Shown piece by piece: positions 16,031 to 24,381 of a stretch of DNA of 42,238 nt. The stretch comes from Clostridia bacterium (GTDB taxonomy: Bacteria; Bacillota; Clostridia; Oscillospirales; CAG-272), in NCBI GenBank assembly GCA_017621755.1, contig JAGASL010000058.1, positions 1-42,238 on the forward strand, written 5' to 3'. Positions within the stretch are counted from its first letter, which is position 1; each line of letters starts with the position of its first letter. The notes beneath the pieces were generated by a model that saw nothing but the letters and a program-made list of their open reading frames with translations, was not told the DNA's origin and made no database searches. The translations under genes and the position numbers were made by a program.

Positions 16031-17026
16031 TCAGCCCAGCGCGATCTCGTCGATCAGGCGCCGCTCCTCCTCGCTGAATGCGGTGTTTTGCAGCATGCCG
16101 ATGTTTTCCTTGATCTGCGCGGGCTTCGAGGCGCCGATCAGCACGCTGGTCACGGCCGGGTGGGCATAGACCCAGGCCAGCGCCATTTGCGAAAGCGTTT
16201 GCCCACGCCCGGCAGCGATCTCGCGCAGGCGGGCCAGCTTATCCAGCATGGTGGCGGTAATGGCGCTTTCCTTTAAGAAGCGTCCATCGGTGCGGATGCG
16301 GCTATCGGCCGGGATGCCGTCCTTATACCGATCGGTCAGCAGACCCTGGGCAAGCGGGCTGAAGATGATGACCCCCTTCCCCTCTCCCCGGGCGGCATCC
16401 AGCAGGCCGTTGTTGACCGGGCCACGGTTGAGAATGGAATAGCTGTTCTGGTTGATAATGAAGGGGCAGCGCAGCTCACGCAGGATGGCGGCGGCCTTTT
16501 TCATCGTCTCGCCATCATAGTTGGAAAGGCAGGCATACAGCGCCTTGCCGCTTTTAACGGCCTGGTTAAGCGCCTCCATGCTCTCCTCCAGCGGCGTATC
16601 GGGCGTCATGCGGTGGTGGTAAAAGATATCCACGTAGGCAAGCCCCATGCGCTTCAGGCTCTGGTCTAAGCTGGCCAGCAGATACTTGCGGCTGCCGCCG
16701 TTGCCGTACGGGCCAGGCCACATATCGTAGCCGGCCTTGGTGCTGATGATCATCTCGTCGCGGTAGGCATGCAGCTCCTCGCGCAGCAGGCGGCCAAAGT
16801 TTTCCTCGGCGCTGCCGGCGGGCGGGCCGTAGTTATTGGCCAGGTCAAAGTGGGTGATGCCGCCGTCAAAGGCGGTCTCGCACATGGCGCGCATGGTCTC
16901 GTAGCAGCCGGTGTTGCCAAAATTGTGCCAAAGGCCGAGCGAGACGGCAGGCAGGCACAGTCCGCTTTTGCCAGCAGGGCGATAGGTCATGCCCGCGTAG
17001 CGGCCCTCGTTTGCTATGTAAGCCAT
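16031..17026 (-). CDS. Aldo/keto reductase, YghZ/GPR-like
   Basis: A 331-residue NADPH-dependent reductase of the AKR superfamily, closest in pattern to YghZ (L-glyceraldehyde 3-phosphate / methylglyoxal reductase). Signs: RPAGKSGLCLPAVSLGLWHNFG, the catalytic set HFDLANNYGPPAGSAEENFG (Asp, Tyr), ISTKAGYDMWPGPYG (Lys) and YVDIFYHHRM (His), and the cofactor end VTSVLIGASKPAQIKEN. Length is normal for the subgroup. It has its own promoter and is separated from the LUD gene upstream by a strong terminator. Likely role: detoxification of reactive aldehydes. Confidence 0.88.
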   Translation of the reverse strand: MAYIANEGRYAGMTYRPAGKSGLCLPAVSLGLWHNFGNTGCYETMRAMCETAFDGGITHFDLANNYGPPAGSAEENFGRLLREELHAYRDEMIISTKAGYDMWPGPYGNGGSRKYLLASLDQSLKRMGLAYVDIFYHHRMTPDTPLEESMEALNQAVKSGKALYACLSNYDGETMKKAAAILRELRCPFIINQNSYSILNRGPVNNGLLDAARGEGKGVIIFSPLAQGLLTDRYKDGIPADSRIRTDGRFLKESAITATMLDKLARLREIAAGRGQTLSQMALAWVYAHPAVTSVLIGASKPAQIKENIGMLQNTAFSEEERRLIDEIALG

Positions 17027-17061
17027 ATTCTGGTCTTCCTCCGTTTATGTAGTTTTCTTTC

Positions 17062-17090
17062 AGTATACCACAGATACGCGCGCTTTGCAA
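17062..17090 (-). promoter_or_regulatory. Promoter of the aldo/keto reductase
   Basis: Minus strand TTGCAA (17085-17090) and TATACT (17062-17067), spacer 17 bp. Confidence 0.65.
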
Positions 17091-17105
17091 CAGAAAAAGC
17101 GGCGC

Positions 17106-17143
17106 AAAAAAGCCGTTTGGAAAATTTTCCAAACGGCTTTTTT
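17106..17143. terminator. Terminator of the LUD gene
   Basis: Perfect palindrome 17106-17124 / 17125-17143 beginning two bases after the LUD stop, with A/T run ends. Confidence 0.9.
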
Positions 17144-17145
17144 CG

Positions 17146-17781
17146 TTAATAGCCCCAGTCCTCGCCAACCAGGATCACACGGATGCGGCCGGCCGGGCGG
17201 CAAACGCGCATGGTGGTCATGGTAGCGCAGATGCAATCGGGCGATTTGCAATCGGCACACAGGCCAGTCTTTTTACAGGGGGTATCGATGGCAAAGCGCT
17301 GGGCATTGGTGGGTGCGGCCAGGCCGCGCACACGGGCAATGGCAGCCTCCTCGCCCTTGACCACCTTGTTCATGCCTACCAGCAGCAGCACGTTTTTGGG
17401 GCCGTAGATATACGAGGCCACGCGGTTGCCGTTGCCATCCATATTATACAAGACGCCCTCCTCGCTCATGGCGTTGACAGAGCCAAGGAACCAATCTGAG
17501 AAAAAGTGCTCCTCTACGAACCTTGCACGCTGCTCGGCCGGTACGCTGCCACGGTCAAAGATGGCGCAGCCCTTGGCTGCCAGGCGGTCGACCAGGCCGC
17601 TATCCGACACGGTCATCGAGCCGCCAAAGGTCACGCTGGCGGCGGTGGGGATCATCCCCTCGGCAAGGGTCAGCGCCTCCTCCATGGTGGCGCAGTAATG
17701 GGCATCAAAGCGGCGAGCGCGCAGCGCGGCCACTACGGCCTCGCCGGCCTTGCGGTTTCTTTCTATGATCGGCTTTTGCAT
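17146..17781 (-). CDS. LUD-domain protein (LutC/YkgG-like)
   Basis: A 211-residue protein of the lactate-utilisation (LUD) family. Visible blocks: SVTFGGSMTVSDSGL, a central GSVNAMSEEGVLYNMDGNGNRVASYIYGPKNVLLLVG, and the Cys-rich C-terminus PCKKTGLCADCKSPDCIC, which may bind a metal or Fe-S cluster. LutB/LutC relatives act in oxidising L-lactate, but stand-alone clostridial members like this one have no defined role. It is a single-gene unit with its own promoter and terminator. AAAGGAGAGACG precedes the start. Confidence 0.85.
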   Translation of the reverse strand: MQKPIIERNRKAGEAVVAALRARRFDAHYCATMEEALTLAEGMIPTAASVTFGGSMTVSDSGLVDRLAAKGCAIFDRGSVPAEQRARFVEEHFFSDWFLGSVNAMSEEGVLYNMDGNGNRVASYIYGPKNVLLLVGMNKVVKGEEAAIARVRGLAAPTNAQRFAIDTPCKKTGLCADCKSPDCICATMTTMRVCRPAGRIRVILVGEDWGY

Positions 17782-17813
17782 ATCGTCTCTCCTTTTTTGG
17801 AATATCTGCCCCT

Positions 17814-17842
17814 ATTGTAGCACAGGCGTGACGATTTGTCAA
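17814..17842 (-). promoter_or_regulatory. Promoter of the LUD gene
   Basis: Minus strand TTGACA (17837-17842) and TACAAT (17814-17819), spacer 17 bp. Confidence 0.75.
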
Positions 17843-17857
17843 TCAAGGATGAAAAAC

Positions 17858-18613
17858 TTACATCCCCCTTGCGCGGATAAAGCGAAGCGTCTCGCGCCCG
17901 AACACGCTTTCGCCGTTTTTGTCGATCTCGTTAAAATATGAGCCGTGTGTGCCGGGCAGCAGACGATACTCGATCTTGCCCTGATCATACCGGAAATGCC
18001 GCAGCGCGGCGCGCAGCAGCTCGGTCTGCTCATGCCGGCATTCCATATCGTGATCCGAGATCAGGAACAGCATGGGCGCGTATTCCCTCGCAAGCCCCAC
18101 GTAATAGAGCGGGGCGCTTTCATCCACGATCACGCGGCGCGTGTCCAGCCCGCGCTCGCGCAGCACGTTAAAGTGCGCGGTGGGCTGACCGCCATCATGC
18201 ACAAAGCCAGCAATATCGGTTGGATGAATGCCGTAGGGGGCGAGATATTTATCGTCAAAGCAGAGCATCATGCTCATATACGCACCGGCCGAGCCGCCGC
18301 CCACGTAGATCCGCCCGCACCTGCCGTATTCGCCAATGTGCTTTTTCACCCAGGCAACCGCCGCCGCGCCGTCACGCAGGAAGTCGGGGTAGGCTGCCTC
18401 GGGGTACATCCGATAATCAACCAGCGCCACCGCCACGCCGTGCGCGCACAGATAGTCTGCCGGCAGGCGGCAATCCTTGCGACTTCCGGCCTCTAGCCCG
18501 CCACCGTGGAAATAAACGAAAATCGGAAATTCATCACCATCGGGCAGCAGCAGGTCAAGCATCTGCGTCGGGTTTTGCGCCGCGGTATAAAACAGGTCAA
18601 GATACTCTCTCAT
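17858..18613 (-). CDS. Alpha/beta hydrolase (HSL-type esterase)
   Basis: A 251-residue esterase-like protein with the HSL-family signature: oxyanion loop FVYFHGGGLEAG (residues ~31-42), nucleophile elbow VGGGSAGAY (Ser ~108), acid in LISDHDMEC, and His in LPGTHGSYF. It lacks a signal peptide. Likely substrates are small carboxyl esters or acylated metabolites. Its ATG overlaps the stop of the PQ-loop membrane protein as ATGA, so the two are translated together; a divergent LysR gene probably controls them. Confidence 0.85.
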   Translation of the reverse strand: MREYLDLFYTAAQNPTQMLDLLLPDGDEFPIFVYFHGGGLEAGSRKDCRLPADYLCAHGVAVALVDYRMYPEAAYPDFLRDGAAAVAWVKKHIGEYGRCGRIYVGGGSAGAYMSMMLCFDDKYLAPYGIHPTDIAGFVHDGGQPTAHFNVLRERGLDTRRVIVDESAPLYYVGLAREYAPMLFLISDHDMECRHEQTELLRAALRHFRYDQGKIEYRLLPGTHGSYFNEIDKNGESVFGRETLRFIRARGM

Positions 18614-18912
18614 GCCTCGACCTCCCGTGCCTTATCCAGGCGGTAATTACGCACGTAGAGCACCAGGTCGGCCCCCACCATCAAGAAATTGAGCACGTAG
18701 AAGAAGAGCACGTACCACTTTGCGGCAAACTCGGCCATGTAGGCCTCGTTGAGCAGCTTAGAGGCGATGCCGGCAATGTAGCCGATAAAGATGAGGCAGA
18801 GGAAGGCCAGGCTTTTGCCCTTGGTTGAGCGGGCGCGAAAGGATTTTAGCACGTTCATCGGCCAAGAGGCGCCAAAGCAAAGCACCATTGCGATTTCAAG
18901 AATTTCAGCCAT
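18610..18912 (-). CDS. Small PQ-loop (SemiSWEET-like) membrane protein
   Basis: A 100-residue, three-helix membrane protein. The first helix carries GASWPMNVLKSFRARSTKGKSLAF, a PQ-loop-type motif as in SemiSWEET sugar transporters, where WP-N replaces P-Q. Helices span about 5-20, 36-58 and 66-90. SemiSWEETs work as dimers and move small sugars down their gradient. The start is chosen for AAAAGGAGAAC upstream. Coupled by a 4 bp overlap to the esterase, it may import or export that enzyme's ester substrate or product (inference). Confidence 0.75.
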   Translation of the reverse strand: MAEILEIAMVLCFGASWPMNVLKSFRARSTKGKSLAFLCLIFIGYIAGIASKLLNEAYMAEFAAKWYVLFFYVLNFLMVGADLVLYVRNYRLDKAREVEA

Positions 18913-18942
18913 GTCTGTTCTCCTTTTTAGGGGTTTTCTTTC

Positions 18943-19028
18943 ATTGTAACCGAGGATGCTTGTTATGTCAAGAATGAAAGAGCATATTCTGACATTCACT
19001 TGACAGTTAACCTATTTTTTGCTATACT
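18943..19028. promoter_or_regulatory. Divergent promoters, PQ-loop operon and LysR gene
   Basis: Minus: TTGACA (18966-18971) and TACAAT (18943-18948), spacer 17. Plus: TTGACA (19000-19005) and TATACT (19023-19028), spacer 17. The ~28 bp between the -35 boxes would suit a LysR binding site. Confidence 0.75.
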
Positions 19029-19053
19029 GAAAGAAAAAACAAACGAGGCCGAT

Positions 19054-19926
19054 ATGGATCTTTTACAGCTGACTTATTTTTGTGACGCAGCAGAGCGCGA
19101 GAATTTTTCACGCACGGCGGCAAGCTTCTTGGTGCCGACCTCAAGCATTTCGCAGGTGATCCGGCGGCTGGAGCACGAGCTGGGCACCCCACTCTTTGAC
19201 CGGCACGGCAACCGCGTTTCGCTGAACCCGGCCGGGCGCATTTTGTATGACAAGGCGCGCCGCGCGCTTGACGAGCTGGCCGAGGCAAGGCGCATCCTCT
19301 CTGACCGGGAGGAGACGCTCAGCGGCGAGGTGCGGCTTTTTGTGGGCTGCAACCGGGCGCAGGTGGCGCGCGCCATTGAGGCGTGCAAGCGGGCGCACCC
19401 GGGCATCTCCTTTTCTCTCTGCCACCGTGACCCGGCCGCGCCGGAGCACTATGACCTGCTGATCACCGACGGGCTGGCGGATGACGGTGCCTACGAGCGG
19501 CAGCTGCTGGTACGCGAGCAGATCCTGCTGGCGGCGGCCAAGAACTACCCCTTCACGGGCGAGGTCACATGCCTGGCCGACCTGCGCGAGGCGCGCTTTA
19601 TCGCCATGCAGGAGGGCAGCAGCCTGCGGCGGCTGACCACGCGGCTATGCGAGGCGGCCGGCTTTTCGCCGCATATTGCCATTGAATGTGACGATCCGCT
19701 ATACATTCGCCGCTACGTAGAGATGGGGCTGGGCGTTGCCCTGTACCCCGCGATCTCTTGGGCGGGGCTATTCCGGGAGACGGTCTCTTGCCGCGAGATC
19801 GGCCCCTATATGCGAGAGACCTACGTCTATTACCGCCGCGCCGGCTACCTTTCGCGTGCCGCGCGGGCGTTTCTTGCCTGCCTGCAGGAAGCGTTTCCGA
19901 CAGAGAAAAAGCCCGTAGATGCATAG
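19054..19926 (+). CDS. LysR-family transcriptional regulator
   Basis: A 290-residue LysR protein. The N-terminal winged helix reads LLQLTYFCDAAERENFSRTAASF, SSISQVIRRLEHELGTPLFDRHGNRVSLNPAG. The remaining ~200 residues form the two-lobe effector domain. The start at MDLLQL follows a GAGG ribosome site; the frame is open 18 codons further. The gene diverges from the PQ-loop/esterase operon, its most likely target. Its stop codon overlaps the first hairpin of the repeat array beginning at 19926. Confidence 0.9.
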   Translation: MDLLQLTYFCDAAERENFSRTAASFLVPTSSISQVIRRLEHELGTPLFDRHGNRVSLNPAGRILYDKARRALDELAEARRILSDREETLSGEVRLFVGCNRAQVARAIEACKRAHPGISFSLCHRDPAAPEHYDLLITDGLADDGAYERQLLVREQILLAAAKNYPFTGEVTCLADLREARFIAMQEGSSLRRLTTRLCEAAGFSPHIAIECDDPLYIRRYVEMGLGVALYPAISWAGLFRETVSCREIGPYMRETYVYYRRAGYLSRAARAFLACLQEAFPTEKKPVDA

Positions 19927-20128
19927 GCGTGATACTCTTGTCGGAGTATCACGCCAGTTCTATTCGCCTCCCGGCGAGTGATATTGCTTTGCAGTGATAT
20001 TCGGCTTGTGCCGAGTGTTATTCGCTTCGCGAGCTTTAGGCGAATAGAATATCACTGAAGCCGAAGGGCTTCAATATCACTGTCGCTGTGCGACAATATC
20101 ACTCTTTGCGAAAGCAAAGAATATCACT
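19926..20128. repeat. Hairpin array with AGTGATATT / AATATCACT keyword
   Basis: First a 12 bp hairpin (19926-19937 / 19944-19955). Then AGTGATATT at 19977 and 19993 and the variant AGTGTTATT at 20014, followed by the inverted AATATCACT at 20048, 20073, 20095 and 20120. The segments between keywords are mostly small palindromes (for example GAAGCC-GAAG-GGCTTC, GTCGC-TGT-GCGAC, CTTTGC-GAAA-GCAAAG). The stem 19958-19969 / 20038-20049 encloses the forward half. No coding capacity. Confidence 0.85.
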
Positions 20129-20144
20129 CATATATAAAGCAAAA

Positions 20145-20197
20145 AAGAGAGAGCTTCACGGCAATTTTTAACCATGTTGCTCTCTCTTCTGTTTTTT
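20145..20197. terminator. Stem-loop with T-run after the hairpin array
   Basis: Stem 20145-20154 / 20179-20188 followed by a T-run near 20192-20197. It could end transcripts from the LysR side. Two more small hairpins follow (20210-20226 and 20231-20244); 20245-20333 shows nothing clear. Confidence 0.7.
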
Positions 20198-20333
20198 GGG
20201 CCAGTTTCACATTTGTTTTACAAATGCATTGGGCTATTATGCCCATACCCCTTATAAGATTTTTCCAACAAGGCACCCATAACGCATCTGCGGATCTTTC
20301 ACATAAGGCTTCTTGGCTATTCTCGCATAACGA

Positions 20334-21398
20334 TCACAGCGCCTCGAATACGGTGCTGGTGATCTGCGGGGCAGCGCTTTCCGGCAGGTCGAAGGGGGGA
20401 ACCACGTCATCCAGCCAGCGGCCCTCTATCCCCTCGATCTCAATACGGCCATCGGTGCTGACCGTAATGATGGCAGAAAGCGGCCGGGCGCTGAACCAGG
20501 TGTTTTTTGCTTGCCCTAAGGTATTTACGGCGCGGTCGCACACATGACCTGTCGGCGTTCCCTGCTCATCGTACTCTACACAGGGAAAGGTGGTGCTGTC
20601 ATAATGAACGCAGGCGCGATCATTCGGCACCCACAGCGCATTACGCACGGTATGCACGTCAACGTACACCACGCCGTTCTTTCGCACTGCGTGGTTAGAA
20701 TGCAGGTGGCCGTTGCAGGCCAGCAGCACGGTACCCGGGGTCAAGCTGTTTGCCTTGTCAAACAGGGCTCGTACCTGCCCGGCAGAGGGCGAGGCACTCC
20801 ACGCATCACAAAATCCGGCGTGTGAGAAGACCAAGCAATGCAGCCCCTTGGCGGCTGCATCCGTCAGCACGCCATCCAGCCACGAAAGCTGCACGGGGTC
20901 CAGGGAATGGCCATTCCGCGCGCCGGGCACGCTACCCTCTGAGCCGGAGGGATAGTGCAACCATGCCCCGGTGGCAACATCTTGGCAATGGTTCGTATCG
21001 ACACATACCAGGCGAAAGGCGCCCATATCGGTATAATAATACCCTATGCTACCGTCGCCGATCTGACCATCTGCCGTGCCCCACGTAACGGCACGATTGT
21101 TCAGCAGGGGGGTTACCAGATCCATACGGTTGCCCTGCCATTCCAGCTCATGATTGCCGTAGATGCCGTACACCGGCAGCCCATAGGGGTTTTCTAAATA
21201 CGCCTGCGTGATCTCGGGGGAATGGATATAATCATTACTAAAATCGCCCAGGTGTATGACAAAGGCCGCTTTGCAGCGGTCTGCCCGCTGCAAGACCGCC
21301 TCAAGATCAGAAACGGCAGCAATATATACGTCCTTTTTATAATGCAGGTCGGCAAACACGGTAAAACGAAGCGTTTCTTTCTTATCTGATTGACACAT
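20334..21398 (-). CDS. Calcineurin-like metallophosphoesterase
   Basis: A 354-residue phosphoesterase with the full metal-binding motif series: FADLHY (D-x-H), HLGDFSND (GD), YGNHE, VFSHAGF and CNGHLHSNH. Such enzymes use two metals to cleave phosphomono- or diesters. No signal peptide on the chosen start (MCQSDKK), which has AAAAGGAG 7 bp upstream; a longer in-frame start lacks a ribosome site. It lies 63 bp downstream of the large secreted modular protein on the same strand and may be co-transcribed. The substrate is unknown. Confidence 0.87.
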   Translation of the reverse strand: MCQSDKKETLRFTVFADLHYKKDVYIAAVSDLEAVLQRADRCKAAFVIHLGDFSNDYIHSPEITQAYLENPYGLPVYGIYGNHELEWQGNRMDLVTPLLNNRAVTWGTADGQIGDGSIGYYYTDMGAFRLVCVDTNHCQDVATGAWLHYPSGSEGSVPGARNGHSLDPVQLSWLDGVLTDAAAKGLHCLVFSHAGFCDAWSASPSAGQVRALFDKANSLTPGTVLLACNGHLHSNHAVRKNGVVYVDVHTVRNALWVPNDRACVHYDSTTFPCVEYDEQGTPTGHVCDRAVNTLGQAKNTWFSARPLSAIITVSTDGRIEIEGIEGRWLDDVVPPFDLPESAAPQITSTVFEAL

Positions 21399-21461
21399 AG
21401 CAGACTCCTTTTTTTCGACATGATCGCAGCTTCGGCCGAAATACAAGACCGGTTGCTACGG

Positions 21462-24266
21462 TTACAGGCCGCGCTCGGCCAGCTCACGCTCGTAGGCGTA
21501 GGCGCGGGCGCTATTACCATAGGCAAGCAGAGCCTCGTTCAGGGTGATTTGCAGCGTATCTGCCGCCACGGAGGTGTTGGCGATATAGCTTTCGATGCTG
21601 TAGGTCAGCGTTTGGCTATAACGATTGCGGCCGTAGGCGGCGGTGCGCAGGCGCATATAATAGGTGCGCCCTACGTTACCAACCGGGATCATGCCGGTCT
21701 GGCAGACGGCCTTTTTCATGCGAATGGCTGTGGCATTTTTGAAATCGGGCGTGGTGGAAAGCTCTAAGAAGAGGCTAGTCTCTTCTTTTTCATCATAATC
21801 CGCATTGCCGTAGATGCGGAAGGAAATGCCGCCATCCAGCACCAGGCTGATGGCCTCGATGTGGGTGAGGATGGTGCTTTCATCCGCCTCGCTCAGGCTC
21901 TTGCAGCCGGTAAAGAGCTGGCCGCCCGTTGTGCCGCAGGCAAGCTGCGCGTCACTCAGGCGATCGGTAACCGGCGCCTCGGTGCGGTAGGCGAAGTAGG
22001 CCTGCGCGGCCGCGCCGAAGTTCAGCATATCGGTCAGCATGCGGTTGCGCAGGCTGTTTTCACCGTAGAGCGCGGTGGCATAATCAAAGATCGAGAAGCG
22101 CGTTACCTCGCCCTCGACCCGGGTGCCGTCTGCCATGATCAGGTAGGGGCATAGGTACAGGGTATCCCCCATCTCCTTAGGCGAGAGGTCGGTGTAGGAA
22201 TAGGTGCAGGTGTTGTTATCATTCGGCTCAGTCTGCAGGTCAATCGCATCCTCGCGCGTTTGGCCCTCACGCCAGAGCAGCAGGCCATTTCCGATAGATT
22301 CGATGTACGAAACGGCAGCTGCCGTGTAGAAGCGCACGCCAAGATCAGAGGAAAGCGCCATGCTGGCACCGGTGATGGCAATTTTATCATCAAGCGACCG
22401 GTAGCTGAGCGTGGGCGCCATAAAAAGCGGCGCGCTACCGCTCTCGCCCTCTGGACGGGAGAGGTGAATGGCGATCACGTCGCCCCCCTTCAGGCCAAAG
22501 GGGAATACTGTGCCGGCCAGCTCGGCCGCTGTGCCGGTGGCCATGTACGGGGTACTTGCCCCGTTTTGATAAAGCTGCACGGTATAGCGCTCGGCACTTG
22601 ACGTATCGGTAATGCCCAGGGAAAGCGTTACGCTACCGCTATAGCGGGCGGTATACAGAATCGCCGTATCGTACAGGCTGCCCGGACAAAGACCGGCCGC
22701 CGCCCCACCCTGGTAGGTGGTGGCCACGTGGCCCTCGCTTTTTTCCGTACCGGGCAGCAGATTGCCCGCGGCATCGCTATTTTTCAGCAGCGCGTAATCG
22801 GTTGTGCCCTGCGGCGCGGTGGCATACTGCCAGCGCCCCCGCCAGGCAAGCAGGCCGCCGCCCTCAGCCGGGGCACGCAGCACAGGGTAGTTTTCTGCCA
22901 GGCTGGTGCCAATGGCATCTACCTTAGGCATAGAGGAATCAATAAAGGTATAGGCCACGGAAAGATCGATATCCTTGGTGCTCATGCTATGGCCGGCACG
23001 AGCCACAAAGCAGTACTGCACCCGGTCACCCGTATGCAGGCGCACGTCCTGCAGCGAGGAGGAGAGCATGCTATCGCCACTGACAGAGGCGCCCTCAGCC
23101 GTTAGGTTGTACCAATGGTCGTAATTGGTCAGGCTGCCGCCCACGGCAGGCCAGATCATCTTTCCGTTATAGAGGATGCAGAACAGAATGTCCTGCCCAT
23201 CTGCGCTCTGGGTAGCGGTGATATTGCCTACGCGGATATTTGCGCGGCCGGTGGCCGGTGCCTCGTAGGTAAAGGTGGTCACGGTGCCGGTGGCGGTGAT
23301 CAGCACGCCGTTTTGCAGGTACAGGCCGCCGTAGCTCCATTGGTCGGTGCCACCGTTGTTCAGAATACAGAAGGTAGCATCTATTTGAGAGAAGTGGGCT
23401 CGTTCGACCGTGAAATCACGCGTGTAGGAGCCAAGCGACCAGCCGCCGCCCAGGTTGTCACGCAGGGAATAGGTGCCGCTTGAGCCAGCATAGGTGGGGA
23501 AATTCACGCCCTGGAAATTGATGCGCGAGGTGCTGATGGCCTTAGCGCTCATGGTGCGGTAGGTCACACGCGGGTAGGCAACGCTATAACCGCCGCCACC
23601 GCCCGTGCGGAAGGCAAAGGAGATTGTTTCCCCCTCCTCAACAACAGCCAGCACGGCATCCAGCGCGCGGTTGAGGGTGGCGGCATCGGTTTCGGCCGTT
23701 ATGGTGTACCAAAGCGCCTTATCCTCTGCGGCGGCAAAATCGATCCCCGCCGTGGGAAAGGCCATGCGCTTGCCAACGAACACGGCAAAGGAATCGCCGG
23801 CTACCGGCTTGTAGCTATCAAGCGAAAAGGAAACGCTGCCGCTAAGCGGCGCGGTAAAGCCAATGACGGTGGCGTAGCCCACGCCACCGGCGGCGCGCAT
23901 GTTCATGCTGCCCCGCTCGACCGTGCCAGCCGGGGATTGCCATTGGTCGCCGGTATCCTTGGTCAGCCAGGTGTTGCTGGAGGAATTGACGTGCGTAAAA
24001 TGCTGGTAGCCGGTGGCGCTTAGGTAGCCGATGCTCCAACCGCCCACGTAGGTGATTGAGCGCTTGGCACTATCAAACTGCAGCTTGTTATCCGCGTAGC
24101 CGCTGACAAGGGTCTCACCCTCCTCAGGCAAGGGCGCCGGCAGCAGCGTAACGTCATTCATCGGTACGCCGGGCGAGGCCATGACGGGAAGCGCATATAA
24201 CAACGAAGAAAGCAGCATAAGGGCCGCTAACAGCAAAGACAAAAGGCGACGGCGGTGATTTTTCAT
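21462..24266 (-). CDS. Large secreted multimodular protein
   Basis: A 934-residue protein with a clear signal peptide (MKNHRRRLLSLLLAALMLLS, cleavage near VMA-SP). After it I see three related beta-rich modules of ~180-200 residues, each with a W-x-x-G start, a TAP/TAR-x-SG-x-V-x-L strand, a YTV or ILYNG strand and a GD-x-I/V strand. Two C-terminal modules follow, each ending in a helix of the type NFGAAAQAYFAY and AYGNSARAYAYE. I do not recognise a named domain. There is no sortase motif, transmembrane tail or dockerin. It may bind a polysaccharide or cell surface. AAGGGGG precedes the second ATG, which I use. Confidence 0.8.
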   Translation of the reverse strand: MKNHRRRLLSLLLAALMLLSSLLYALPVMASPGVPMNDVTLLPAPLPEEGETLVSGYADNKLQFDSAKRSITYVGGWSIGYLSATGYQHFTHVNSSSNTWLTKDTGDQWQSPAGTVERGSMNMRAAGGVGYATVIGFTAPLSGSVSFSLDSYKPVAGDSFAVFVGKRMAFPTAGIDFAAAEDKALWYTITAETDAATLNRALDAVLAVVEEGETISFAFRTGGGGGYSVAYPRVTYRTMSAKAISTSRINFQGVNFPTYAGSSGTYSLRDNLGGGWSLGSYTRDFTVERAHFSQIDATFCILNNGGTDQWSYGGLYLQNGVLITATGTVTTFTYEAPATGRANIRVGNITATQSADGQDILFCILYNGKMIWPAVGGSLTNYDHWYNLTAEGASVSGDSMLSSSLQDVRLHTGDRVQYCFVARAGHSMSTKDIDLSVAYTFIDSSMPKVDAIGTSLAENYPVLRAPAEGGGLLAWRGRWQYATAPQGTTDYALLKNSDAAGNLLPGTEKSEGHVATTYQGGAAAGLCPGSLYDTAILYTARYSGSVTLSLGITDTSSAERYTVQLYQNGASTPYMATGTAAELAGTVFPFGLKGGDVIAIHLSRPEGESGSAPLFMAPTLSYRSLDDKIAITGASMALSSDLGVRFYTAAAVSYIESIGNGLLLWREGQTREDAIDLQTEPNDNNTCTYSYTDLSPKEMGDTLYLCPYLIMADGTRVEGEVTRFSIFDYATALYGENSLRNRMLTDMLNFGAAAQAYFAYRTEAPVTDRLSDAQLACGTTGGQLFTGCKSLSEADESTILTHIEAISLVLDGGISFRIYGNADYDEKEETSLFLELSTTPDFKNATAIRMKKAVCQTGMIPVGNVGRTYYMRLRTAAYGRNRYSQTLTYSIESYIANTSVAADTLQITLNEALLAYGNSARAYAYERELAERGL

Positions 24267-24299
24267 AAAATCCCCCTTCATATCATATCAATTACTCTT

Positions 24300-24328
24300 A
24301 TTGTATCATTATCCTGAAAAAAAGTCAA
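24300..24328 (-). promoter_or_regulatory. Promoter of the secreted modular protein
   Basis: Minus strand TTGACT (24323-24328) and TACAAT (24300-24305), spacer 17 bp, ~34 bp before the start. Confidence 0.7.
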
Positions 24329-24349
24329 GACAAGACGCAGAAAAGACGT

Positions 24350-24376
24350 GGGTGCGGCAAAGAAATTGCCGCACCC
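24350..24376 (-). terminator. Terminator of the DtxR-family gene
   Basis: An 11 bp GC-rich stem (24350-24360 / 24366-24376) lies 5 bp after the stop. The following T content on the minus strand is moderate. Confidence 0.7.
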
Positions 24377-24381
24377 GGTTT

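Noticed and set aside
19977..20128. A CRISPR array reading of the keyword repeats.
   Set aside because: Repeats are only 9 bp, occur in both orientations, and spacers are short palindromes; no cas genes are present.
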